From: Nymphalis io
Lineage: Eukaryota > Arthropoda > Insecta > Lepidoptera > Nymphalidae
Assembly (NCBI RefSeq): GCF_905147045.1
Contig: NC_065917.1
Coordinates: forward strand, 1,876,501 to 1,940,500
Length of the DNA stretch: 64,000 nucleotides
Reading direction: 5' to 3'
A model generated the notes under the pieces. That model saw only the letters and a program-made list of their open reading frames with translations. It was not told the DNA's origin and did no database searches. How positions within the stretch are numbered: the stretch's first letter is position 1; each line of letters starts with the position of its first letter. A program made the position numbers and the translations under genes. Below are positions 24,101-30,001 of this stretch, in pieces.

Positions 24101-26538
24101 ATATTACGTTGAATGGAGTTTCAATTAAGCTGTTTATACTGTAATTTGTGTAATGGTTCGCTGTTCTGCACACATCGTTTAGGTCTCAACATCGTTTGCT
24201 TTGCTAATGTTTTAAATTTCCAAGTAATCCTTTTAATTAAGCTATAGTATTTAATATATTAATTATAACAAAACTCTTTGCTAAATTAATTAAAATTAAA
24301 TAAATTTTAATTAAATAATGCTGTTAATGTTTCATTAATGTGAAAAATTTAACATGACGGTTATTAAAACAATATATATTTAAATAAAACCAATATGTAT
24401 TATAAAGGTTCATCTTAACCGCCTCGTTGGTCTAGTTTCTAGATATGAGGCTGCTGACCCGGAAGTCCTGGGTTCAATTCCCAGGTCGGGCCAATAAAAA
24501 GTTTTCCTCTCAGAAAATTCCCAGTGGTAGCCCGGGGTTTGGAAGTTGGAAGTGTGTATACTCCCGTGCCTCGGAAAGCACATAAAGCCGTTTGCCCTGC
24601 GCCTGAACTCTTTCCGGTCGTGTCAGATTGCCGTCCCATCGGATTATGAGAGTTAGGGAATAGAGAGTGCCTGTCTTTACGCACACACTTGTGCTCTATA
24701 ATATCTCCTGCGCAGTTGGCTAATCTCTCTTGAGATTGGCCGCCGTGGCCGAAATCGGTCTGGAGGACATTATTATTATTATTAAAGATCCATTAATATA
24801 ATATAGCAACTAAGTATATAGTACATACACACACAAGGAAAGAGAGTGGCGGAGAGTCATGACGTCATAAGAAAGCGTCAAGACGTTTGCCGTCACGGCA
24901 CACGAATCTTACTCCCGCGTCAATAGATGTTTCACAACATAATAATTATTGTTTTAAAATTTCAGAGCCATCATTCTTACGAATACAGATGAAATCAAAG
25001 AATTAGAATTGTCGAAATTCTTTAAGGAACAAGTTGCCGTTGAAAATGAAAAGAAAAAGTAAGTATCTAATGTATTATTCGTCTGTCACATCTGCGAGTT
25101 GGGTTTTAAGTAAAACTTCCTTGGTCGCGGTTATGTATGTATATCTATTGTCTCTGTTTATTTAACTATACACTATTTACGTGTTAATAATTATTGTCAC
25201 TTAGTTAACTGACATAGACACATACATGTAGCACTTATCAAGAATATTGGGATGAGGTCATAGACAATTTACTCATTTTTCTAAATTTGACATATTTCAA
25301 ATAGTATATAACCTATTCCAACCACAACAGGAATAGCCCCCAACGAATTAGAAACCGATATCATTGGTTACCGATATCAATTGACGCGAAATCATTGGTC
25401 GATATCGTGAATAATCTATAATGTTCCCTATGGATTCACGAAAAAATGGCGTTTTCAATGTCCGCAAAGTTGTAATCGGAATTTCGAAAGTTAAATTAAC
25501 GTGATTATAACTAGTTAAGTGGAATAGTGTTGTGTTGTAATAAAGGTAATTTAATCAAGAACTGTTTATAGTGCGTAATACAGCATAACAATTAGAAAAT
25601 CGCATGCAATTTGTAAATTTACGGTTTGTTTACCTTTATTCCTACTCCGATTGGAATAGGGTATAGAAGTAAGACGAAGTACCTTCGTATATAAAAAGTA
25701 TTCTTCAAAATGTATTTTTAAATAATACGGTTAATTGAATTTAAAAATAATAATTGATGAACGCATAATTAATTTCAAGCAATTTTAATGAACAGTAATA
25801 GATCTGTCATGGGCTTCTTTTGTTTATGCTATTCTTTTTACGCGCGTAATTGTTATCTGTCCGTGTGAAATATCACGTAAACTGTGAAGGATTTATATCG
25901 CATAATTAACCAATTTGAATTGTCCTTTTCGTACCTTAAAGTAAAAAAAGTAAAGTAACAGCCTGTGAATGTCCCACTGCTGGGCTAAAGGCCTCCTCTC
26001 TCTTTTTTTGAGGAGAAAGTTTGGAGCTTATTCCACCACGCTGCTCCAGTGCGGGTTGGTGGAATACACATGTGACATAATTTCAGTGAAATTAGACACA
26101 CGCAGGTTTTCTCACGATGTTTTCCTTCACCGTAAAGCACGAGATGAATTATAAACACAAATTTAGCACATGAAAATTCAGTGGTGCTTCCTCGGGCTTG
26201 AACCCACGATCATCGGTTAAGATTCACGCGTCGGCTTTTTTTTTTTGGTCGTAAAGTGGGGACTAGTAAATATTATAAATGCAACGGTGAGTTTGTTTGT
26301 TAGTTACGCTTCTACATCTTAATTACTTAACCGATTGTCATAAAATTTTGCATACCTACACTTTGTCAAAGTTTCATAAATATTCACTCTTTTCCACTCA
26401 TGCGTGGGCGGAAACCACTATAATTATATTTTAATATATTTTTTAACATCTTACAGACCAAAAAGAAAACAGAAATCGGAGACCTCAGAGGAATCTTTAA
26501 ACAACATTCATCACACAACCGACGACTCCGGCATTTGA
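140..26538 (+). CDS. Tmem26: TMEM26-family multi-pass membrane protein, nine exons
   Basis: Exons joined by canonical GT-AG introns with matching phases: 140-342, 12582-12696, 13339-13498, 14254-14431, 17131-17290, 18012-18145, 18303-18410, 24966-25058, 26457-26538. These give 1233 nt, or 410 residues. The protein resembles vertebrate TMEM26 (about 368 residues, function poorly known) across its whole membrane part. Landmarks are WFCPSVFIYLG (about 68-78), VGRWLLPKGDLTRDQLSQLL (about 133-152), a CCCSIE block (about 226) with LQDAPFLAFRL, and LLQIYRLYVL (about 276-285). About eight hydrophobic segments are visible. The tail after about residue 290 is unusually rich in Lys and Arg and is probably cytosolic. 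The start is the first ATG of exon 1, and its N-terminus aligns with the family. An AATAAA at 27083-27088 is a candidate poly(A) signal. The first stop, TGA at 26536, is followed by open coding-like sequence. Family assignment is confident; molecular role is unknown. Confidence 0.93.
845..1097 (-). mobile_element. tRNA-derived SINE, family B
   Basis: Read on the minus strand, the tRNA-like head starts GAGCCGGTTGGCGTGG (with one lesion here) and contains the pol III B box GGTTCGATTCCC. The body ends in GGCCGTGTGTGAAAAATG. At least seven other copies lie in this window (19460, 21261, 23238, 27523, 55985, 58640, 62516). It sits in TMEM26 intron 1. Confidence 0.85.
1617..1740 (+). repeat. Dispersed ~300-bp repeat, family D, partial copy
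   Basis: Contains AATGCGCCACCAACCTTG and the CCCTTGTGCCTGTAGTTACA block shared with a dozen other places in the window. The 5' third is missing. The family has no recognisable protein and may be a SINE or a non-LTR 3' end. Intronic. Confidence 0.7.
2085..2305 (-). repeat. Dispersed repeat family D, partial copy
   Basis: Minus-strand copy recognisable by TACAGGCACAAGGGACATAA and the following GTTCCCAAGG on the plus strand, with the short ATCAGGCAG end. Lies in TMEM26 intron 1. The open frame across it is not a TMEM26 exon, because exons 1 and 2 join perfectly in phase without it. Confidence 0.65.
2465..2735. repeat. ~270-bp repeat family F, copy 1
   Basis: Starts GCATCCAGAAGTGAAAAC and ends near AAGGAATCTCCTAACTATA. 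A second, clearly related copy lies at 23852-24110. Both contain CACAAGTCGCGC and AAAATGGCGGTT. I see no terminal inverted repeats, so the class is unknown. Confidence 0.65.
3078..3290 (-). mobile_element. SINE family A, diverged partial copy
   Basis: The plus strand reads GACAGCCTATGAATGTCGCA, then a GAGGAGAAGGTTTGGAGC block and the ACACATGTGGCAGAATTTCA block. These are the reverse of the SINE A body. The tRNA-like head is lost. Confidence 0.75.
3553..3642. repeat. ~90-bp repeat G, copy 1
   Basis: GGAACGCTTGTGTGCTA ... GAAACGATCGCCGCATGGCT matches 17798-17888 at most positions. Only these two copies were noticed. Class unknown. Confidence 0.5.
3650..3960 (-). mobile_element. tRNA-derived SINE, family A (Metulj-like)
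   Basis: Nearly full-length reverse copy. On the plus strand it runs from GTAACAGCCTGTGAATGTCC to CCACTGGGCCATCGTGGCTC. On its own strand the head has an A-box-like GGCCCAGTGGTAAGAA and a B-box-like GGGTTCAA. The body ends CACAGGCTGTTACGGTACGG. This is the commonest element in the window. The comparison with butterfly Metulj SINEs is from memory and unchecked. Confidence 0.85.
3990..4068 (+). repeat. Fragment of a common dispersed repeat
   Basis: Contains CCGCTGAGTTTCTTTCGCCG and GAACCGGTGGTAG. Weaker relatives are visible at 12290-12340 and, reversed, at 1880-1940. Probably the end of a retroelement. Class not established. Confidence 0.4.
4110..4370. mobile_element. MITE family E, truncated copy
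   Basis: Shares GGTCGAGATCTTGAATAATC, GAAATGGCGTTTTAAATGTC and AATCAAGAACTGTTTGTAG with copies at 23580, 25312 and 28780. The most complete copy (25312-25661) shows terminal inverted repeats. The right end is missing here. Confidence 0.6.
6372..7201 (+). mobile_element. 5'-truncated R1-like LINE inserted in the older LINE
   Basis: Flanked by the duplication AGGGTTACCATATTT (6357-6371 and 7202-7216), with a short A-run at the 3' end. It is GC-rich, unlike its surroundings. The open frame 6449-7024 has ALYGAPIWVDAL, RAIRGYRTVS and a C-terminal Cys/His knuckle (CHECGPPFDTAHHTLTEC), typical of the R1-clade RT C-terminus. The 3' tail (7022-7195) recurs reversed at 40780-40945. Only the end of ORF2 and the 3' UTR remain. 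Confidence 0.85.
7719..8018 (+). mobile_element. SINE family A inserted in the LINE, with target-site duplication
   Basis: Complete copy from GCCGAGATGGCCCAGTGG to CACAGGCTGTTACGG. GTTATGATAATTT occurs immediately on both sides (ending at about 7713 and starting at about 8018). The copy is little diverged, so it is younger than the host LINE. Confidence 0.9.
8672..9515 (-). pseudogene. Retrotransposon ORF1 remnant (coiled-coil nucleic-acid-binding type)
   Basis: Three open pieces (9515-9288, 9281-9033, 8932-8672). The middle one has heptad-like Leu/Ile spacing (EEKSNIVDQLKRENYNLKSS), then NVEINGIPEH. That pattern is typical of LINE ORF1 proteins with a coiled coil followed by an RRM-like domain. 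The third piece holds a KEMKYRFTWVRNGRIFVRK block, which would be the C-terminal domain. Frame breaks separate the pieces. The placement upstream of the endonuclease supports the assignment. Confidence 0.6.
9600..9905 (+). repeat. Dispersed repeat family D, near-complete copy
   Basis: Best copy in the window. It begins after a T-run with ATAGAATAGGAAGGTGGACG, continues through CACCTGATGGTAAGTGGTCA, and ends GCTTGCACAAAGCCCTACCA. It abuts the 5' end of the LINE. No protein is encoded. Confidence 0.8.
10696..10951 (+). mobile_element. tRNA-derived SINE, family C
   Basis: Head GTCTCGTTGGTCTAGTGGC with B box GGGTTCAATTCCC. The body has GTGCCTCGGAAAGCACATAA and ends GGCCGCCGTGGCCGAAATCG plus a short AT tail. 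It lacks a segment present at 24415-24785. Intronic. Confidence 0.85.
11265..11337 (+). repeat. Old fragment of SINE family A
   Basis: CTCCAAGCCTTATCCTCAAA followed by GGCTTTAGCTTAGCAATGAG resembles the 3' third of SINE A with many changes. Confidence 0.4.
11425..11739 (+). mobile_element. tRNA-derived SINE, family A
   Basis: Full-length copy from GAGCCGAGATGGCCCAGTGG to GGCTGTTGCTGTACTGTTCT, about 840 bases upstream of TMEM26 exon 2. Confidence 0.88.
12915..13021 (+). repeat. Fragment of dispersed repeat family D
   Basis: CCCATTTGTCTGTAGTTACA through TTCAAACCAGAACACGATAA to GGCGGTAGAATATATAAACG follows the family D order. Between exons 2 and 3 of TMEM26. A short inverted repeat (GGCGCCAT ... 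ATGGCGCC) lies just before it at about 12845-12902. Confidence 0.5.
13545..13680 (+). repeat. Fragment of dispersed repeat H
   Basis: Carries ATTAACTCAAAAACTAGTGA and TACGGTTTTCACCAATGGA. The same block recurs at 22010, 27945 and 56445. It is a common type in butterfly and moth genomes, perhaps Helitron-derived. Class not proven. Confidence 0.45.
13695..14008 (+). mobile_element. tRNA-derived SINE, family A
   Basis: Full-length copy from GAGCCGAGATGGCCCAGTGG to TTACTGTACTGTACTGTACA. Lies between TMEM26 exons 3 and 4. Confidence 0.88.
14055..14190 (+). repeat. Helitron-like or retroelement fragment
   Basis: CGCGATTTCACCCGTATCAG followed by ATCAAAATCGGTTCAGTGGC. Similar blocks lie at 21085-21210 and 40475-40620. 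No coding content. Confidence 0.4.
14560..16270. other. TMEM26 intron 4 stretch with no recognised feature
   Basis: AT-rich, with low-complexity runs and a (TATACA)-like patch near 14830-14875. The open frames here are short and show no family features. Confidence 0.5.
16275..16460 (-). repeat. Dispersed repeat family D, partial copy
   Basis: The plus strand shows TACAGGCACAAGGGACATAA with CATTCGCCATTAGGTAG, the reverse of the family. Intronic. Confidence 0.65.
16548..16612 (+). repeat. Old fragment of SINE family A
   Basis: Ends CCAGCAGTGGGATTCACACAGACTG-like (written here across two blocks: CCAGCAGTGGG and TTCACACAGACTG), matching the SINE A 3' end. Confidence 0.45.
16805..17088 (+). mobile_element. 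SINE family A, slightly shortened
   Basis: The head is diverged (GTCTAGTGGCTAGAACGCG) and the middle has a small deletion. The rest, to CCAGGCTGTTACTATAA, is typical. It ends 42 bases before the acceptor of TMEM26 exon 5, with a (TA)n run between. Confidence 0.82.
17385..17632 (-). repeat. Dispersed repeat family D
   Basis: Plus strand GGTGGGCTTTGTGCTTCCGT to CCACTTATCATCAGGTA is a near-complete reverse copy. It starts about 95 bases after the donor of TMEM26 exon 5. Confidence 0.75.
17798..17888. repeat. ~90-bp repeat G, copy 2
   Basis: GGAACGCTCGTGTGCTAA ... GAAACGATCGCCTCCTGGCT, paired with 3553-3642 in the same orientation. Confidence 0.5.
18620..19440 (-). pseudogene. Fragment of the CR1/Jockey-like LINE: endonuclease part of ORF2
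   Basis: Two pieces on the minus strand. 19434-19105 has LNIFYQNVRCVRTKTK, a TGTWLN motif and VYKRDR, the start of an APE endonuclease. 18847-18620 has VLDLVFTNII and HPLLEINF. They match the order of the longer copy at 4930-9545. A C-run of about 16 bases at 19193-19209 disrupts the frame. Dead fragment in TMEM26 intron 7. Confidence 0.75.
19460..19650 (-). mobile_element. SINE family B, 3'-truncated
   Basis: Plus strand TGTATGGAAACCAGACAACT to CCAACCGGCCTGTCAA. The GGATCAGATGGCCGTG end is missing and part of the B-box region is deleted. Confidence 0.8.
19690..20640. other. Intron stretch with no recognised feature
   Basis: AT-rich DNA of TMEM26 intron 7. No conserved frame or repeat family was recognised. 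Confidence 0.5.
20650..20935 (+). repeat. Dispersed repeat family D
   Basis: From GGCTCATGTAACCTGATGG through AATGCGCCACCAACCTTGGG to CTACCCAGACGGGCATC. Moderately diverged. Confidence 0.75.
21261..21489 (-). mobile_element. tRNA-derived SINE, family B
   Basis: Plus strand CCTGAGACATTTTTCACACA to CCACGCCAACCGGCTCGTC. Small internal deletions. Confidence 0.85.
21650..21953 (-). mobile_element. tRNA-derived SINE, family A
   Basis: Full-length reverse copy. Plus strand CCGTAACAGCCTGTGAATGT to GGGCCATCTCGGCTC. The open frame on its minus strand is a by-product seen in other copies too. Confidence 0.88.
22010..22160 (+). repeat. Fragment of dispersed repeat H
   Basis: CTGTCTGTCTGTCCGCGTTA then CATATGGTTTTCACCGATAG, the same order as at 13545 and 27945. 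Confidence 0.45.
22180..22465 (-). repeat. Dispersed repeat family D, near-complete
   Basis: Plus strand GTGGTAGAGCTTTGTGCAAG to CTCCGCCTTCCTATTCTATA, followed by an A-run. Reverse orientation of the copy at 9600. Confidence 0.8.
22830..22965 (+). repeat. Helitron-like fragment
   Basis: ATTATAAATGTGAAAGTAAC followed by GAACCGATTTTGATGAAATT. A related block is at 26268-26360. Similar sequences in butterfly and moth genomes belong to non-autonomous Helitrons, but neither end is defined here. Confidence 0.4.
23066..23144. repeat. Nested palindrome in a short dispersed element
   Basis: Outer arms GATTTGAC (23066) and GTCAAATC (23137-23144). Inner perfect arms AGCATCACGT (23091-23100) and ACGTGATGCT (23105-23114) with a four-base loop. 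It is part of a short element with CTCTTTCTGTCAT on the left that recurs elsewhere in the window. Confidence 0.6.
23238..23477 (+). mobile_element. tRNA-derived SINE, family B
   Basis: GACTGGCCGGTTAGCGTGAT with B box GGGTTCGATTCC, body to GGCCGTGTGTGAATGTCCCA and an A-rich end. Confidence 0.85.
23580..23832. mobile_element. MITE family E, diverged copy
   Basis: Shares GAGATTTTGAATAATCTGTG, an ATAGTGTTGTTTTATAAATA block and TTCGATTGGAATAATG with the other copies. It directly abuts repeat F copy 2. Confidence 0.55.
23852..24110. repeat. ~270-bp repeat family F, copy 2
   Basis: GCATCCAGAAGTGAAAACTG to GGAATCTCCTAACTGTATA, the same order of blocks as 2465-2735. Confidence 0.65.
24415..24785 (+). 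mobile_element. tRNA-derived SINE, family C, most complete copy
   Basis: CCGCCTCGTTGGTCTAGTTT with B box GGGTTCAATTCCC. The body includes GTGCCTCGGAAAGCACATAA, TTCCGGTCGTGTCAGATTGC and GCGCAGTTGGCTAATCTCTC. It ends GGAGGACATTATTATTATTA, an (ATT)n tail. In TMEM26 intron 7. Confidence 0.88.
24840..24925 (-). mobile_element. LTR fragment related to 38148-38398
   Basis: The reverse complement reads GCGGGAGTAAGATTCGTGTG then CCGTGACGGCAAACGTC and ATGACGTCATGA, matching the first ~85 bases of the LTR-like element at 38148. It lies 40 bases before TMEM26 exon 8. Confidence 0.6.
25312..25661. mobile_element. MITE family E, copy with both ends
   Basis: Left end CCTATTCCAACCACAACAGG and right end CTACTCCGATTGGAATAGG form imperfect terminal inverted repeats of about 24 bp. 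No coding capacity. Parts recur at 4110, 11160-11240, 23580 and 28780. A non-autonomous DNA transposon; the superfamily is not determined. Confidence 0.65.
25956..26232 (-). mobile_element. SINE family A, head-truncated
   Basis: Plus strand AGTAACAGCCTGTGAATGTC to GGTTAAGATTCACGCGT. The last ~35 bases of the tRNA-like head are missing. In TMEM26 intron 8. Confidence 0.85.
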
Positions 26539-26658
26539 CATCATCGGGTCCGCCGCGAGAGTCCGAAGCGGAGCCCTAAGCATCGAGACAAGAATCGGCA
26601 AAGGGATAAAAAGAAAAAAAAACGAGACACAAGTGACAGTTCGGACACTTCAAGTTGA
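26539..26658 (+). other. In-frame extension after the TMEM26 TGA stop (candidate readthrough)
   Basis: The frame stays open for 39 codons past the TGA at 26536-26538 and closes at TGA 26656-26658. The encoded tail continues the character of the upstream tail: HHRVRRESPKRSPKHRDK, then a run of Lys and Arg, then a Ser/Asp-rich end (RDTSDSSDTSS). The base after the stop is C (TGA-C), a context known to favour readthrough. Alternatives are a recent nonsense change, a sequencing error, or chance in an AT-poor patch of 3' UTR. Confidence 0.5.
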
Positions 26659-27522
26659 ACGCATTCATAAAACAATCGTGGGTTTTAATTAATTATTGGC
26701 GAACCATACTGGTTACTTTTGACGTATTCGATATTTGAATTTGTCAAAGGTTAACAACTTATTTGTCAAGGCGAAACGTCGCAGTCATTGAATTTAGTGT
26801 TGCTATTAAAAAAATGGATGACGACGTTTGCAATTGACAATTGTTTTTTAAAATATCATATATATAATGTGCTTTCGATGTTAATGAAATAATGTATTTT
26901 TACTGTAAGAATATGATAAAAAAAAACTAATTCCTGATATATTTGGATTTATAATTGAATGGTAAAGAATGTCAGATGAAGAATTTCAAAATGGCCTCTT
27001 TAGAATTTTGACGTTTTTGTATTTTTATTAATTTCCAGTCTTCTATACCTTTTAAAACATATTATTTACTGTAAGGGTAACTAATAAAACCTTCACACTT
27101 AGCCTTCATTAATTGCCATTCATTAAGATGCCATAGATTACTAATTTTCTCGGTCTTTATAACGTTGATTAGCTACTGGGGATCAATTCTACTAACAAAT
27201 TGTCACTTTATCGCAATCGAATCGTAACGTAACTATTGCAACAAAAGTTAACAATGAAGTTTTGACATTACGATAATTTTTACCATCATTTCCGGTTCCG
27301 ATCCGAATACATGTAGAAAAGTTAAAAAGTTGGAGAGTAATTGAGTCAATTCGAATAGATATTTATTCGTATTTCGCTCTTTCCGTCAATATTGATTTGA
27401 CATTTGAAAGAAGAAGACAGCATTGTTCAGCTAATCAGCCGCTATACAACGTTTATAATTAAAGCCGTAATTAAAAAGCATATTATTCATAATAGTGACT
27501 CTACTCGTACATACATTATATA

Positions 27523-27776
27523 TGACGAGCCGGTTGGCTTGTTTGGTAGATATTTGCCTTTCACACCGAAGGTCGTGGGTTCGATTCCCACCAAGGACAG
27601 ACATTTGTGTGCATGAACATGTCTGCTTGTCCTGAGTCTGGGTGTAATTATCTACATAAATATGTTTTTACAAAAGAAAAGTAGTATATGTAGTATATCA
27701 GTTGTCTGGTTTCCATAGTACGAGCTCTGCTTAGCTTGGGATCAGATGGCCGTGTGTGAATAATGTCCCAGGATAT
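27523..27776 (+). mobile_element. tRNA-derived SINE, family B
   Basis: GACGAGCCGGTTGGCTTGTT with B box GGGTTCGATTCCC, to GTGTGAATAATGTCCCAGGA plus an ATT tail. Full length. Confidence 0.87.
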
Positions 27777-27944
27777 TATTATATATTGATGTTAAAAAAC
27801 TTAATGGTTTTAAAAACATATTATAGAATAACTTTAATTATATATTAATTAGTATTTAAATATATGTTGTAATTTAGACAACTACGCTACTGCCTAATGT
27901 TAGTAATCACTAAATATTAATAAACAAACAAACCCGACGCGTCT

Positions 27945-28075
27945 GTCTGTCTGTACGCGATAAACTCAAAAACTAGCGAACGTATTTTAATACGATTTTC
28001 ACCAATGGACGGAGTAATTCATGATAAAGGTTTACCTGTTTAATTCATTAGGTATTTTTGTGAAAATTGACAGAA
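27945..28075 (+). repeat. Fragment of dispersed repeat H
   Basis: GTCTGTCTGTCTGTACGCGA then AAACTCAAAAACTAGCGAAC and TTTTCACCAATGGACGGAG. Confidence 0.45.
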
Positions 28076-28779
28076 ATTAGACTCTAAATGTTGACGATTT
28101 CGGATACTGACGTCGTGTGCCGCATATATCAATAGAGTTAAATGTGTTACGACATATGTGAACCCCATATTTTAATCGTACGAAACTCGGCTCGATGTTA
28201 ATAAGTAAATTATTATTTAAAATATACTTTATATGAATATAGTGTAGAATATTATTAAGTAAGATCGTAGGCTTAGAAAAATTGTCTCATTACATTGACA
28301 ACGCAACAGCCTTACACAAATCAATCGAAACGATTTCGTGACATATCAAACACGTATGTCAATTTTATATATTTCGATGTTTTGTACAAACGAAGTTTTC
28401 TATATAGAAGCTCTACTACGGTTTCTAGAGATATTTTCGTGTATAGATCTATCTAAGCTACCTGCAAAAAGGGATTAAGGGGATTGATAAAAATTTCATA
28501 TTAATAATATAAATTTAATTTATGTTTTTGTTTTCTCATATTTCGTTGATTTTGTTATAATTTATAAATTAGTATGACGTGATATTTTTCTGTTAAGTGG
28601 TAACTGTCTTTTTAATATTTTTAAGTTGGCAATATGGTCTTAAAAAGGGCGGTAAAAAGACTTGTTAATATGGAGGCATAAAAAATGGCTGCCGAGCTGG
28701 ATGGTTTCTTTTATTTATAAATAGTATTGACCACACGCCGACCGCATCTACATTAATAATATATATTATTCCAAATTAC

Positions 28780-29000
28780 AGGACAAATAAACTATTTTGA
28801 TATTGAATTGACGACGAACTGGTCGAGATTCTGAATAATCTATGTTATTAATTATGAATTCCTGTCAAATGTTGTATTTTTAAAAGTAATATTAATGTGG
28901 ATATAAGTAAACAAGTGTAATAAATAGTGTTGTATTATAAAAAGATATATTAATCGAGAACTGTTTGTAGTGCGTAATATAGCAGAGCAATTATTTAGTA
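28780..29000. mobile_element. MITE family E, truncated copy
   Basis: GGTCGAGATTCTGAATAATC, ATAGTGTTGTATTATAAA and ATCGAGAACTGTTTGTAGTG match the family. The right terminus is lost. Confidence 0.5.
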
Positions 29001-30001
29001 CTAGCATATATGTTACTTTATGTTTAAAAGGATAATAATTAATTCATTCCATTATAAATAATTGTCTTCGTGTTTAATATATCGAAAATTTGAGAAAAAA
29101 AAACATACGAACGCGTTCCAAACTTGAATGTAATTTATAAATTATATGTCATTATTTGTTAGTAATAAAGTAATCTTCATTTATTATCTGTAACCAAATA
29201 GCGTGAAAGTCCACATGGAAGGAGTGCCCTTATACATTTGTGTGTGCTTGTTATAATAACGTGTATAGATATGTAGTCTGGATTCATGATCGAAAATATA
29301 AAAAGGTTTTATTGAATACATTGTTGTGTAATTTAATGTGAATTTTAGTATTAAAGATTAGTATTTTAAATGTTAAATATTCACTATGTCTACACTTTTT
29401 TATTTTTTTATGTACCCAATTAAAAATGTTATTATAACGAAATATTAATTGTTAAAATAATATATTACGTGTTTTATAAATAAGATAGATATTTAATAAA
29501 AATCGTTTAGCGTTCTTTCTTTAATTGAATTTCCTTCGATCCTAATTTTTTTTAAGAAAATAAATAATTGTTAGTGGCTATTTTTGTGACGAATGATTTT
29601 TTATAATACAGATTAAACAACATAAAGAACATTACCATTACCTGAATAAGAACTTATTTATAATAAACTTATTTAAAAACAAATCATCTTGCTAAAGGTA
29701 TTACAAAATACAGCCTCGAATAAATTATTTGAATGAAACAGTCAATTGCTGTCTCATAGAAGACACTCGCTTGTCTAATAATATTGTTAAATACAAAAGA
29801 AACTTATAATGATTATTTAAAAAACGCATGAAAACGAGATTAAAAAAATATTCACGAGAAGATTAAATATTTGAAAGAATAAAAAATAGATAAAAATTAT
29901 TGTATCATTTTTATTAAGTATAATTTAAAGGTATAAATAAATCAGAATTTAAAACTTATTGTAACAATAAATTATTAAAAACTAAACAATAATTTCAAAT
30001 A

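Larger units (their letters stand above)
26659..29909. other. Intergenic region between TMEM26 and the esterase
   Basis: Begins with the TMEM26 3' UTR (AATAAA at 27083). It contains a SINE B, a repeat H fragment and a MITE E fragment, listed separately. The rest is AT-rich without coding frames. TTTATT at 29910-29915 is a candidate poly(A) signal for the minus-strand esterase. Confidence 0.5.

Noticed and set aside
26536..26538. Selenocysteine at the TMEM26 TGA
   Set aside because: TMEM26 is not a known selenoprotein family, the position is in a basic tail, and many lepidopterans lack the pathway. Readthrough or nonsense is simpler.
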